DNA of 64,000 nucleotides from Pseudopedobacter sp037968815 (lineage in GTDB: Bacteria; Bacteroidota; Bacteroidia; Sphingobacteriales; Sphingobacteriaceae), in the NCBI GenBank assembly GCA_037968815.1, contig JBBKWF010000013.1, positions 127,006 to 191,005 on the forward strand. Direction: 5' to 3'. Made by a program: the position numbers and the translations under genes. Of the stretch, positions 52,447 through 59,972 are shown piece by piece; position 1 is the stretch's first letter; each line of letters starts with the position of its first letter. Under the pieces are notes generated by a model. That model was not told the DNA's origin. It saw only the letters and a list, made by a program, of their open reading frames with translations, and did not search any database.

Positions 52447-53445
52447 ATGTCTCAAGGAACAAATTTTGTAGATTATGTAAAAATCTCCTGTAAATCAGGG
52501 AAAGGCGGACCAGGTTCTGCTTATTTACATCGCGATAAAATGACGAGCATGGGTGGTCCAGCTGGGGGCGATGGTGCTCGTGGCGGGCATGTAATTGTAA
52601 AAGGCAATGCGCAATTGTGGACTTTGCTTCACTTAAAATTCCGTAAACACGTTTTTGCCGGCGAAGGTGGGGCAGGTGGTGCTACCATGAAAAGTGGCAA
52701 AACCGGTCGTGATGAGATTTTAGAAGTGCCTTTAGGTACGGTAGCTAAAGATTCTGAAACCGGAGAAATTCTTTTTGAAATTACTGAAGACGGTGAAGAG
52801 CAGATTTTATTACCCGGCGGAAAAGGTGGTTTAGGAAACTATCATTTTAAATCGTCAACACATCAAACACCACGCTATGCACAACCAGGACTGCCTGGAG
52901 AAGAAGCTTGGAGAGTATTAGAACTTAAAGTTTTAGCAGATGTTGGTTTAGTAGGATTCCCGAATGCCGGTAAGTCGACTTTACTTTCGGTAATTACCGC
53001 AGCGAAACCAGAAATTGGAGATTATCCTTTTACTACTATTGTCCCTAATTTGGGTATAGTTTCTTACCGTGGACAAGCGTCGTTTATTATGGCAGATATC
53101 CCTGGTATTATCGAAGGTGCATCCGAAGGGAAAGGTTTAGGTTTTAGATTCCTTCGTCATATCGAGCGTAATGCAGTATTACTTTTTATGGTTCCAGCAG
53201 ATACTTCGCGGACGATTAAAGAAGAATACGAGATTTTACTTGCCGAATTAACTGCTTTTAATCCGGAATTATTGCAAAAACCAAAAATTATAGCCGTTAC
53301 AAAAATGGATTTATTGGATGATGAGTTACAGGAAGAAATGACTGCTCAACTGCCAAAAGGTATTCCATCAATATTTATTTCTTCTTTAGCGAGTAAAAAC
53401 TTAATAGAGTTGAAAGATATGTTGTGGAAAGCGATTAACGGTTAG
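52447..53445 (+). CDS. obgE: Obg family GTPase (50S ribosome assembly)
   Basis: An essential GTPase that assists 50S subunit maturation. The 332-residue protein has the glycine-rich Obg domain (GGPAGGDGARGGHVIVKG, GGKGGLGNYHF), then the G domain: G1 GFPNAGKSTLLSVI, G2 YPFTTIVPN, G3 ADIPGIIEGA, G4 AVTKMD, G5 IFISSLASKN. There is no C-terminal OCT domain, as is normal in Bacteroidetes. It is followed by the AT-rich islet at 53446-54534. Confidence 0.96.
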   Translation: MSQGTNFVDYVKISCKSGKGGPGSAYLHRDKMTSMGGPAGGDGARGGHVIVKGNAQLWTLLHLKFRKHVFAGEGGAGGATMKSGKTGRDEILEVPLGTVAKDSETGEILFEITEDGEEQILLPGGKGGLGNYHFKSSTHQTPRYAQPGLPGEEAWRVLELKVLADVGLVGFPNAGKSTLLSVITAAKPEIGDYPFTTIVPNLGIVSYRGQASFIMADIPGIIEGASEGKGLGFRFLRHIERNAVLLFMVPADTSRTIKEEYEILLAELTAFNPELLQKPKIIAVTKMDLLDDELQEEMTAQLPKGIPSIFISSLASKNLIELKDMLWKAING

Positions 53446-53623
53446 GCATCGCGACCCATATATTAGGCATTCCAATGTTTTTTAATGTAGCTGTTAGTTT
53501 CTATAGCACTCAGAAAAAAACACATATGATATTATGGATGTTTTATATAAATTTTAATTTAAAGCACTGATTTTAAATTTTTACTTCTGAAATAGTGTTT
53601 TGTAATTCATTTAGAAATATACT

Positions 53624-53953
53624 CTAAAGTTGCTCGTATAAAATTTTTAATAGTGATGTAGAAAAATCTATAATATTAAAGTTATCTAAAAAGTAATGAT
53701 ATAATACTTTTCGAAGTATAGTTCTCAATATGAACGATAGTATTTGATATATTTTGTTAAACTTTTTGGTATTGATTTTATTTATTAGTTCAATATTTAA
53801 CAAGTTTTCAATATCAGATTTTAGATATCGTACTCTTGAAGCTAATTTAATAGGTTTTAAAACCCCTTTAGTGTTCCATGTGTATACAGTTGTTCTTGAT
53901 ACTCTTAGTAAAACGCACACTTCATTTATGGTTAATAACTCTACTTTATTCAT
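53624..53953 (-). CDS. HTH_17 (excisionase-like) protein, possibly decayed
   Basis: A 109-residue frame whose first 50 residues form a clear MerR/excisionase-type helix-turn-helix: LLTINEVCVLLRVSRTTVYT, then KGVLKPIKLASRVRYLKSDI. The remainder is low-complexity (Ile, Leu, Asn, Lys) and does not continue the usual domain, so the gene may have lost its proper 3' end. Proteins of this type are common in mobile elements. It sits in a 1.1-kb AT-rich islet between obgE and ahcY with a dead antitoxin gene; no integrase is nearby. Confidence 0.6.
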   Translation of the reverse strand: MNKVELLTINEVCVLLRVSRTTVYTWNTKGVLKPIKLASRVRYLKSDIENLLNIELINKINTKKFNKIYQILSFILRTILRKVLYHYFLDNFNIIDFSTSLLKILYEQL

Positions 53954-54127
53954 TTTTACTATTTTAACAGGAGAAACTATATCCCCCTGACATATAGAGT
54001 AAAAAGCTGTTTTTAATGTTATGTTTGATTAATTAACTCTTGAAAATTTATCATAAAACTTTGTAAATCAGCTTGATAAATTACAATTAATTTTAAAGTC
54101 AATTCTTTAGGTAGATTGAAAATAATT

Positions 54128-54350
54128 AATGAAGCTGAACTATTGGTTTACTTCTTAGTAATTATGAAGATAAACATTATACAATAGCAACACTGACCCA
54201 AATGAGGCTATCAAGTTGAAGATGGAGGAATTAGGTTTGAGAAGCAAAGACCTACACAGTTTATAGGCTCTAAGCTATGTGTCTTCCATATTTAATGGTA
54301 AAAGAGATATTATACGCTACATATTGCAAACATACTTCACTAAAAATTAG
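54128..54350 (+). pseudogene. Frameshifted HigA-type antitoxin remnant
   Basis: In three frames the DNA reads NEAELLV, then NYEDKHYTIA, then DPNEAIKLKMEELGLRSKDL followed by HSL, a TAG (54264-54266), ALSYVSSIFNGKRDII and a stop at 54348-54350. This parallels the functional HigA in this window (DPIEAIKIRMEEMQLKQVDL, SRVSEVLNRKRKL) and the usual family pattern YExxHYxI-DPIEAI. At least two frameshifts and one nonsense codon make it a pseudogene. No toxin frame is left beside it. The rest of 53954-54534 shows no gene. Confidence 0.75.
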
Positions 54351-54481
54351 GTATTCCGACGATGGTTTTCTTTAATGCCGTTGATGAACTTTGTTAGAAA
54401 TTTCTTGAAGAGTCATTTAAATTAAAATTTAACTAATGATGGTAATTGTTAAAAATCTTAACATTCTCTTTACCATAACCA

Positions 54482-54513
54482 TTTGAATTTCATAATGGTA
54501 TTAATTATCTTTG
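54482..54513 (+). promoter_or_regulatory. ahcY promoter
   Basis: TTTG (54482-54485), 20 bases, then TATCTTTG (54506-54513) match the Bacteroidetes consensus TTTG-N19-TAnnTTTG with one extra base in the spacer. The start codon lies 22 bases downstream. No SAH riboswitch-like structure is obvious in the short leader. Confidence 0.75.
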
Positions 54514-54534
54514 CACCTCACTAAATAATTAACT

Positions 54535-55851
54535 ATGTCATCAGTAGAGACGAAATACGTTCCTTATAAAGTTAAGGACATTTCCCTAGCAGATTGGGGA
54601 AGAAAAGAAATTGAATTAGCTGAAGCAGAAATGCCGGGCTTAATGGCTTTAAGAGAAGAGTTTGGCGCAAGCAAACCTTTAGCTGGGTCAAGAATTGCAG
54701 GTTGTTTACACATGACCATCCAAACTGCAGTTTTAATTGAAACATTAGTTGCTTTAGGTGCTGATGTAACTTGGTCTTCATGTAATATTTTCTCCACTCA
54801 AGATCACGCTGCTGCTGCAATTGCTGCTGCTGGTGTTCCTGTTTATGCTTGGAAAGGTTTAAGTGAAGAAGAATTTGATTGGTGTATTGAACAAACTTTG
54901 TTCTTCGGTGAAAACCGTGAGCCATTAAATATGATTTTAGACGATGGTGGTGATTTAACCAACATGGTTTTAGATAAATATCCAGAATTAGCTGCTGCAG
55001 TTAAAGGTATCTCTGAAGAAACTACCACTGGTGTTCTTCGTTTATACGATCGTGTAAAAAAAGGAACTTTACCAATGCCAGCTATCAATATCAACGATTC
55101 TGTAACTAAATCTAAATTTGATAACAAATACGGTTGTCGCGAGTCTTTAGTTGACGCAATACGTAGAGCTACTGATGTAATGATGGCTGGTAAAGTAGCT
55201 GTTGTTTGTGGTTATGGCGATGTTGGTAAAGGTTCTGCAGAATCTTTAGCAAGAGCAGGTGTACGTGTAATTGTTACTGAAATTGACCCAATTTGTGCTT
55301 TACAAGCGGCAATGGAAGGTTACGAAGTTAAAAAATTAGCTACTGCAATTAGCGAAGCTGATATTGTTGTTACTGCAACTGGTAATAAAGACATTATTAG
55401 AGGCGAGCATTTTGAAGCTTTAAAAGACAAAGCTATCGTTTGTAATATCGGTCACTTTGATAACGAAATTGATATGGCTTGGTTAAACAAAAACCATGGT
55501 GCATCTAAAATAGAAATCAAACCTCAGGTTGATAAGTATACGATTGCTGGGAATGATATCATTCTTTTAGCTGAAGGTCGTTTAGTGAATTTAGGTTGTG
55601 CAACTGGTCACCCATCATTTGTAATGTCTAATTCTTTCACTAACCAAACTTTAGCTCAAATAGAACTTTGGACAAACTCACAAGCTTATGAAAATAATGT
55701 TTATGTATTGCCAAAAACTTTAGATGAGAAAGTTGCTCGTTTGCACTTAGCTAAAATTGGTGTAGAGTTAGAAGAATTATCTTCTGAACAAGCTGCTTAT
55801 ATTGGAGTTCCTGTTGAAGGTCCTTTCAAATCTGACGCTTACCGTTACTAG
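54535..55851 (+). CDS. ahcY: Adenosylhomocysteinase
   Basis: Splits S-adenosylhomocysteine into adenosine and homocysteine, which keeps methylation reactions running. The 438-residue NAD-binding protein has CLHMTIQTAVLIETL near the N-terminus, SSCNIFSTQDHAAAAI, the NAD fold VVCGYGDVGKGSAESLARAG near 222, and the C-terminal PFKSDAYRY. It is a monocistronic gene with a clear promoter and terminator. Confidence 0.97.
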   Translation: MSSVETKYVPYKVKDISLADWGRKEIELAEAEMPGLMALREEFGASKPLAGSRIAGCLHMTIQTAVLIETLVALGADVTWSSCNIFSTQDHAAAAIAAAGVPVYAWKGLSEEEFDWCIEQTLFFGENREPLNMILDDGGDLTNMVLDKYPELAAAVKGISEETTTGVLRLYDRVKKGTLPMPAININDSVTKSKFDNKYGCRESLVDAIRRATDVMMAGKVAVVCGYGDVGKGSAESLARAGVRVIVTEIDPICALQAAMEGYEVKKLATAISEADIVVTATGNKDIIRGEHFEALKDKAIVCNIGHFDNEIDMAWLNKNHGASKIEIKPQVDKYTIAGNDIILLAEGRLVNLGCATGHPSFVMSNSFTNQTLAQIELWTNSQAYENNVYVLPKTLDEKVARLHLAKIGVELEELSSEQAAYIGVPVEGPFKSDAYRY

Positions 55852-55880
55852 GTTTAAAAGTAAAAAATATCAAATATTAA

Positions 55881-55914
55881 AAACCGTTCTGGATTATTTC
55901 AGAACGGTTTTTTT
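55881..55914 (+). terminator. Rho-independent terminator of ahcY
   Basis: AAACCGTTCTG (55881-55891) pairs perfectly with CAGAACGGTTT (55900-55910) around an 8-base loop, followed by a run of T. It starts 29 bases after the ahcY stop. Confidence 0.92.
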
Positions 55915-56011
55915 ATGACTAAAAGTTTAACACCAAAGGGTTGTAAAACTAATAAGCTTGAAGGATTTTGTTATATGGAGCGATGAATTTGCAAACAATA
56001 TGCAACGCGAC

Positions 56012-57001
56012 TTAGGCTTGTGGTTCGTCTAGTTCTTGATAAGCCAAGATATCAAAAAAAACTTTTTCGCCGTTTGCAAATGGGGTAAACTCAGAGTCGT
56101 GAACTAAAATAATTTTACTTTCTGCAATCAGCTCTACTTCTTGATAAGATCCACAAAAATGGGTGGATTTAATGATTGCTTCGGCAGTACCATTAGTGTA
56201 AGATAAGCTGATTTGATGCGGATAAACTGCAAATTCAACGTCTTGTTTAGGTAAAAAACTAAGGTTTTTTAAAAGGTTCGCTTTTCCTAAAAGATTAGCA
56301 ACATAAGCATTTTGCGGACGTAGATATAGCTCACGTGGATGCCCTTGTCTAACTATTTTACCGTTTCTAACAATTATCAGCTGATCTGATAAAGCTAAGC
56401 CATCAGTAGGGTCATGAGAAACCATGATAACCGTAATCTTTAAGAACTTAGAAAGGCGTTCAATATCATCCCTTAACTGTCGTTTTAAAATACTATCAAT
56501 TTGGCTAAAAGGCTCATCTAATAAAAGCACTTTTGGTTCTGTAATTACAGCTCTGGCAATGGCTACACGTTGTTGTTCTCCACCGCTTAATTCTACAATT
56601 TTTTTCTCAGCCAAGTGCTCAATCCTTAAAAACTCCATGGTTTGTAAAGTGAGCTGACTTTTTGCTTGTAAATCTGAGTTAGAAAGCTGGGAGGCAATAT
56701 TATCGAAGACTTTAGCATAAAGATTTAAAGTAACTTCTTGCGTTACCATCTTCATCTCGTCATGCCCAGGAATTAATTTTTCTGTTGGGCCTTTTATTTT
56801 TTCACCGTTAAATAAAACTTCGCCCGTTTGCGGGGTAAGGTAGCCGTAAATTAGTTTGAGCAAGGTAGTTTTACCACAACCACTTTCACCAATAATGGTG
56901 ATGATTTCTCCTTGTTTAATTTTTAAGCTTACGCCAGATATCCCCGAAGGAACACCTTCTAAAAAATTTTTACTTACATTTTTTAGTTGTATCAGCGACA
57001 T
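56012..57001 (-). CDS. ABC transporter ATP-binding protein (PotA/FbpC-like)
   Basis: A 329-residue ABC ATPase with Walker A GESGCGKTTLLKL, signature LSGGEQQRVAIARA, Walker B VLLLDEPFSQID and the switch His in MVSHDPTDGLAL. The C-terminal about 90 residues (VEFAVYPHQISLSYTNGTAE) form a TOBE-like regulatory domain as in spermidine, iron or molybdate importers. No permease or binding protein is encoded nearby, so the substrate is unknown and the partner must be elsewhere. Confidence 0.88.
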   Translation of the reverse strand: MSLIQLKNVSKNFLEGVPSGISGVSLKIKQGEIITIIGESGCGKTTLLKLIYGYLTPQTGEVLFNGEKIKGPTEKLIPGHDEMKMVTQEVTLNLYAKVFDNIASQLSNSDLQAKSQLTLQTMEFLRIEHLAEKKIVELSGGEQQRVAIARAVITEPKVLLLDEPFSQIDSILKRQLRDDIERLSKFLKITVIMVSHDPTDGLALSDQLIIVRNGKIVRQGHPRELYLRPQNAYVANLLGKANLLKNLSFLPKQDVEFAVYPHQISLSYTNGTAEAIIKSTHFCGSYQEVELIAESKIILVHDSEFTPFANGEKVFFDILAYQELDEPQA

Positions 57002-57115
57002 TATTTTATCCCTTTTATATGGGGGCGTAAAGATAAAAAAAAATGATAGATGAGCGTCCTTTGTGACGAAGTAAAAAGTTGAAAGTAAAAAGTGTTGGCC
57101 AAGTTTTGTAACGCT

Positions 57116-57300
57116 TCAAGTCCGATCAGCCCTAGCATATAGGCTCACCAAAGGAATTAATTTCAAGTGCTTCCATCTAGCTCTGTGATCTTTGCGCCCT
57201 CTGTGGTTAGCAAAAGAAGCTCTGACAAAAATACAGCTCTCCCTCTTCTCCGTGAAAAACGCTGTGCTCTCTGTAGTTAAATTTACATGAAAAAGCCTTG
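57116..57300. repeat. Intergenic repeat of the CTCTGTG-GTTA type
   Basis: The segment contains CTCTGTGATCTTTGCGCCCTCTGTGGTTA and later CTCTCTGTAGTTAA (shown in parts: CTCTGTGATC near 57180, CTCTGTGGTT near 57199, CTCTCTGTAG near 57263). Strings like this are scattered through Bacteroidetes intergenic DNA; that is from memory. A minus-strand frame over it (57116-57325) lacks protein-like features. No gene is supported between 57002 and 57344. Confidence 0.5.
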
Positions 57301-57344
57301 GATATTTAAAACACCCAAGGCTCAATTAAACTTTGTTTTCCTAC

Positions 57345-58163
57345 TTAAAACCCGAAAGTTAATCCAAAATTTAAATTCTTATAATCTGCTGGCCCTTCGC
57401 CTTTAGCAAAAACGTCATTCATGTAATATTTAAAAAATAAACCTGCACCACCATACCCAACTCTAATGTTTGCACCGTAACGTAAAGGTTCTAAATTGTA
57501 ATCATCTTTAAATTTTTCTTTGCCGTTTTCTTTACTAATCTGTTTTACTTTTCCGTTAAGTAAAAAACCTACCTCAGGACCAAAAACAATTGAGGTCCGT
57601 TTTCCTTTTTTTCCTTGTGGCGAGCGGTACTCAAAGTATAAAGGCACTCTTATATAACGACTAGAGAACCTGTTTTTTGAGTAATCAATAATGCTAGGCT
57701 CTATTTCCAACTCAGTTTTCTCAGGCTGTATGGTTACGTTTTGCTTCAAACGCATATGGTTCCAGTCTAAGCCGGCAGCCAACATTACTTTGATGTTTGG
57801 GCTAAACCTTAATCCTAGTTGTAGTAAATCGAATCCAATGTTACTGGTTTTCCAAGTATCGGTTTCTAACTCAGAATAACCGGAAGGTGCTCCAAAATCT
57901 GACCCAGTGTGGTACTTACTTAAACCAATGTCAAAATGTTCAAAGGTTAGTCCAAAAGTAAGGTTTGGGTATTTAACAATTTTTTTGGGCGCTTTGGTGC
58001 TGTCAGGTTCGCCAACGCTTAACTTTACCGGGCCAGCTTTAATCGTAACATGTGAATTTTGTTTTTTTACTTTTACGCTATCTGTTTTTATGCTGTCTGT
58101 AGTTTGCGCATTTAGCAACTGCGCCACACAAACCGCTAATATTGTTAGGTGTATTTTTCTCAT
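57345..58163 (-). CDS. Outer-membrane beta-barrel protein
   Basis: A 272-residue secreted protein with a signal peptide (MRKIHLTILAVCVAQLLNAQ) and alternating beta-strands ending in LNFGLTFGF, the aromatic-terminal pattern of outer-membrane barrels. Strand-like segments include YIRVPLYFEYRSP and SIVFGPEVGFLLNGKV. It is the last gene of the sigma, anti-sigma-like and barrel operon, 11 bases after the previous gene. Function is not known; it may report or respond to envelope state. Confidence 0.75.
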   Translation of the reverse strand: MRKIHLTILAVCVAQLLNAQTTDSIKTDSVKVKKQNSHVTIKAGPVKLSVGEPDSTKAPKKIVKYPNLTFGLTFEHFDIGLSKYHTGSDFGAPSGYSELETDTWKTSNIGFDLLQLGLRFSPNIKVMLAAGLDWNHMRLKQNVTIQPEKTELEIEPSIIDYSKNRFSSRYIRVPLYFEYRSPQGKKGKRTSIVFGPEVGFLLNGKVKQISKENGKEKFKDDYNLEPLRYGANIRVGYGGAGLFFKYYMNDVFAKGEGPADYKNLNFGLTFGF

Positions 58164-58174
58164 GATATTATCTT

Positions 58175-58939
58175 TTAATCTCTTTTGTTGAATTTAATTA
58201 GTCCTAAATTTATTCCTATAATCTCGTTATCGCTTTCGTCTGTTTTACTTATTTTAATAAGCTTATCGTCTCTTTTATCCACTTTTGCTACTACAAAATT
58301 CACTAAATCACCCACTGATGATATTTTAAGTTTCTTTGTTGAAAAAGCACTAGCAAAAACCGTGTTTTCAGTAACTGAGTCATTGGTTTTTGTTAAGGTT
58401 ACCGCATCAACTTTTTTCAAATTTGAAATTTCTTCTTGCTCTAATAAATGTTCTGTAACTAATTTTGGCCGAACAGATTTTGCATTTTTTACTGATGCTA
58501 ATTCCATTTCTACTGGTTCATTAATTAAAGTAGTTTCATCTACTAATACCTTTTCTACCGCAACACTTTCTTTAGTTAAAGGCTTGTTCGCTACGGTTCT
58601 TAAAGCAGGTTTTTTAGACGGTTTAGCAATAGTTTCTGGAGCCTCAACAACTTTTATAGGTGCTTTTTGCTCTTGAGCTAAATTTGCCATCATTTCACTA
58701 TCGCCGTCTGGGTGTAATTTAATTACCTCAGTAGGTTTGGTGTATAAGCCAATTCCAATCCCCAGTACAATAATAACACTAGCGGCCGCCATCCAAAAAA
58801 CCGGAAAACCTTTTCGCTTTGGTTTTGGGTTAATTTTTTCAGAAATTTTTGTCCAGCTATCTGTTGCTGGTGCAATTTCATAACCTTCAAAAGAAGATTT
58901 AAAATGTGCATCAAAATCTTTATCCAACATTGGTTCCAT
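58175..58939 (-). CDS. Single-pass membrane protein, probable anti-sigma factor
   Basis: A 254-residue protein with a short cytoplasmic N-terminus (about 45 residues: DFDAHFKSSFEGYEIAPATD), one transmembrane helix (VFWMAAASVIIVLGIGIGLY) and a long polar periplasmic part without known domains. Starting within the ECF sigma gene (20-base overlap of reading frames) and in the same operon, it fits the position of an anti-sigma factor. No zinc-binding ASD motif is seen, so this is inference from layout. Confidence 0.65.
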   Translation of the reverse strand: MEPMLDKDFDAHFKSSFEGYEIAPATDSWTKISEKINPKPKRKGFPVFWMAAASVIIVLGIGIGLYTKPTEVIKLHPDGDSEMMANLAQEQKAPIKVVEAPETIAKPSKKPALRTVANKPLTKESVAVEKVLVDETTLINEPVEMELASVKNAKSVRPKLVTEHLLEQEEISNLKKVDAVTLTKTNDSVTENTVFASAFSTKKLKISSVGDLVNFVVAKVDKRDDKLIKISKTDESDNEIIGINLGLIKFNKRD

Positions 58940-59492
58940 GTTTATATCCTTCCAATTTTAAAACCTGTTCTTTTAGTATTGCTCTGGCTCTTGATAGTTG
59001 CGATTTACTCGCCCCTTCGGTAATGCCCAGCTGTTCTGCAATTTCTTTGTGCGAGTAACCTTCAATAGCGTACATGTTAAAAACCAAACGGTACCCGTTA
59101 CTTAAATTCTGAATCAGTCGCATTAAGTCTTTAATATTTATGCTGCTCATGTCAAAACTCACACTCGCTTGGTGGTCATGCGTTTCATCAATATCTACCA
59201 CATTTAAACTGCGCAAGTTTTTACGGTAAAACTCTATTGATGTATGTACCATAATACGTCTCATCCAACCTTCAAAAGAACCTTCGCCTCTAAAATCTCC
59301 AAGTTTTTTAAATACTTTTATGTAGCCGGTCTGCATCATGTCCTCTGCCTCAAAATGGTCTTTAGCATAGCGCATACAAATTCCTAGCATTTTGGGAGAT
59401 GTTGTTTTGTATAACAACTCTTGGCTTTGCCGGTTACCGTTTTGGCATCCTAAAACTAAATCTTCTAAAGTGTACTTGTGTTCCAAATTCAT
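58920..59492 (-). CDS. ECF RNA polymerase sigma factor
   Basis: A 190-residue sigma-70 family ECF factor from the ATG at 59492 (MNLEHKYTLED). Region 2 contains YAKDHFEAEDMMQTGYIKVF and EGWMRRIMVHTSIEFYRKN, and region 4 contains YAIEGYSHKEIAEQLGITEG, then SKSQLSRAR. The frame extends to a TTG at 59510, but the ECF-type promoter at 59507-59536 lies over it, so the ATG is the better start. It likely drives its own operon and the envelope genes beside it. Confidence 0.93.
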   Translation of the reverse strand: MNLEHKYTLEDLVLGCQNGNRQSQELLYKTTSPKMLGICMRYAKDHFEAEDMMQTGYIKVFKKLGDFRGEGSFEGWMRRIMVHTSIEFYRKNLRSLNVVDIDETHDHQASVSFDMSSINIKDLMRLIQNLSNGYRLVFNMYAIEGYSHKEIAEQLGITEGASKSQLSRARAILKEQVLKLEGYKHGTNVG

Positions 59493-59506
59493 ATAAGGTT
59501 CTGTAT

Positions 59507-59536
59507 GCAAGATGGGTTATTTTAACAAAAGGTTGC
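59507..59536 (-). promoter_or_regulatory. ECF-type autoregulatory promoter of the sigma operon
   Basis: On the minus strand GCAACC (59531-59536) is followed by 17 bases and ATCTTGC (59507-59513). The GCAACCTTTT string with a 16-17 base spacer resembles -35 elements of ECF-controlled promoters and sits directly ahead of the sigma gene. The upstream in-frame TTG lies within the -10 region, which supports the start at 59492. Confidence 0.5.
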
Positions 59537-59728
59537 ATGGTGTTAAAAAGATTTTTCAATTATTTCTATTGGATGTTTCAAAATACTGCCAGAATTCATG
59601 GTGCCAAGCTGTTGGGGGGCTATATGAGCTTGTTACGAGCTATGGTGATCTACATTGAAGTGAAAACATTGTTCTTTATTATTTAATTGCTATAAATAGC
59701 ATTGTTTTGTTGAGTGGATTTTTTTATT

Positions 59729-59818
59729 TGCATTAACGATAGAAACGGTATCCTTTTTTGCTTCTGTTAAATGATATAAATGAGCAAAAAAGATTTAGTG
59801 GATAGCGTGTTAAAATGC
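59729..59818 (-). repeat. Dispersed hairpin element, copy C
   Basis: On the minus strand: GCATTTTAACACGCTATCCA, ATCTTTTTTGCTC, a variable centre, then GCAAAAAAGGATACCG and TATCGTTAATGCA. These match copies A and B with scattered changes. It lies in the gene-free gap 59493-59972 between the sigma gene and the adhesin gene. Confidence 0.75.
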
Positions 59819-59866
59819 TCAGAAAATCAATGTTAATCTTAGGAGAGAACTGCTAAATAAAACCAA

Positions 59867-59890
59867 TTTCTCTACTAAAAATTAGAGAAA
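59867..59890 (+). other. Hairpin upstream of the adhesin gene
   Basis: TTTCTCTA (59867-59874) pairs perfectly with TAGAGAAA (59883-59890) around an 8-base loop. It is 83 bases before the adhesin ATG, in the leader or promoter region. No U-run follows, so a regulatory or mRNA-stabilising role is as likely as termination. Confidence 0.4.
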
Positions 59891-59972
59891 AAGAATTTCT
59901 TAAAAAGTGAAACTACTGAAGGTGGTTTTTCGTAAAAAAGTAAACACACAAATAACTAATCTCATTTTATTG

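Noticed and set aside
57116..57325. Minus-strand frame of 69 codons before the outer-membrane protein
   Set aside because: It covers a CTCTGTG-type intergenic repeat and lacks a plausible start context.
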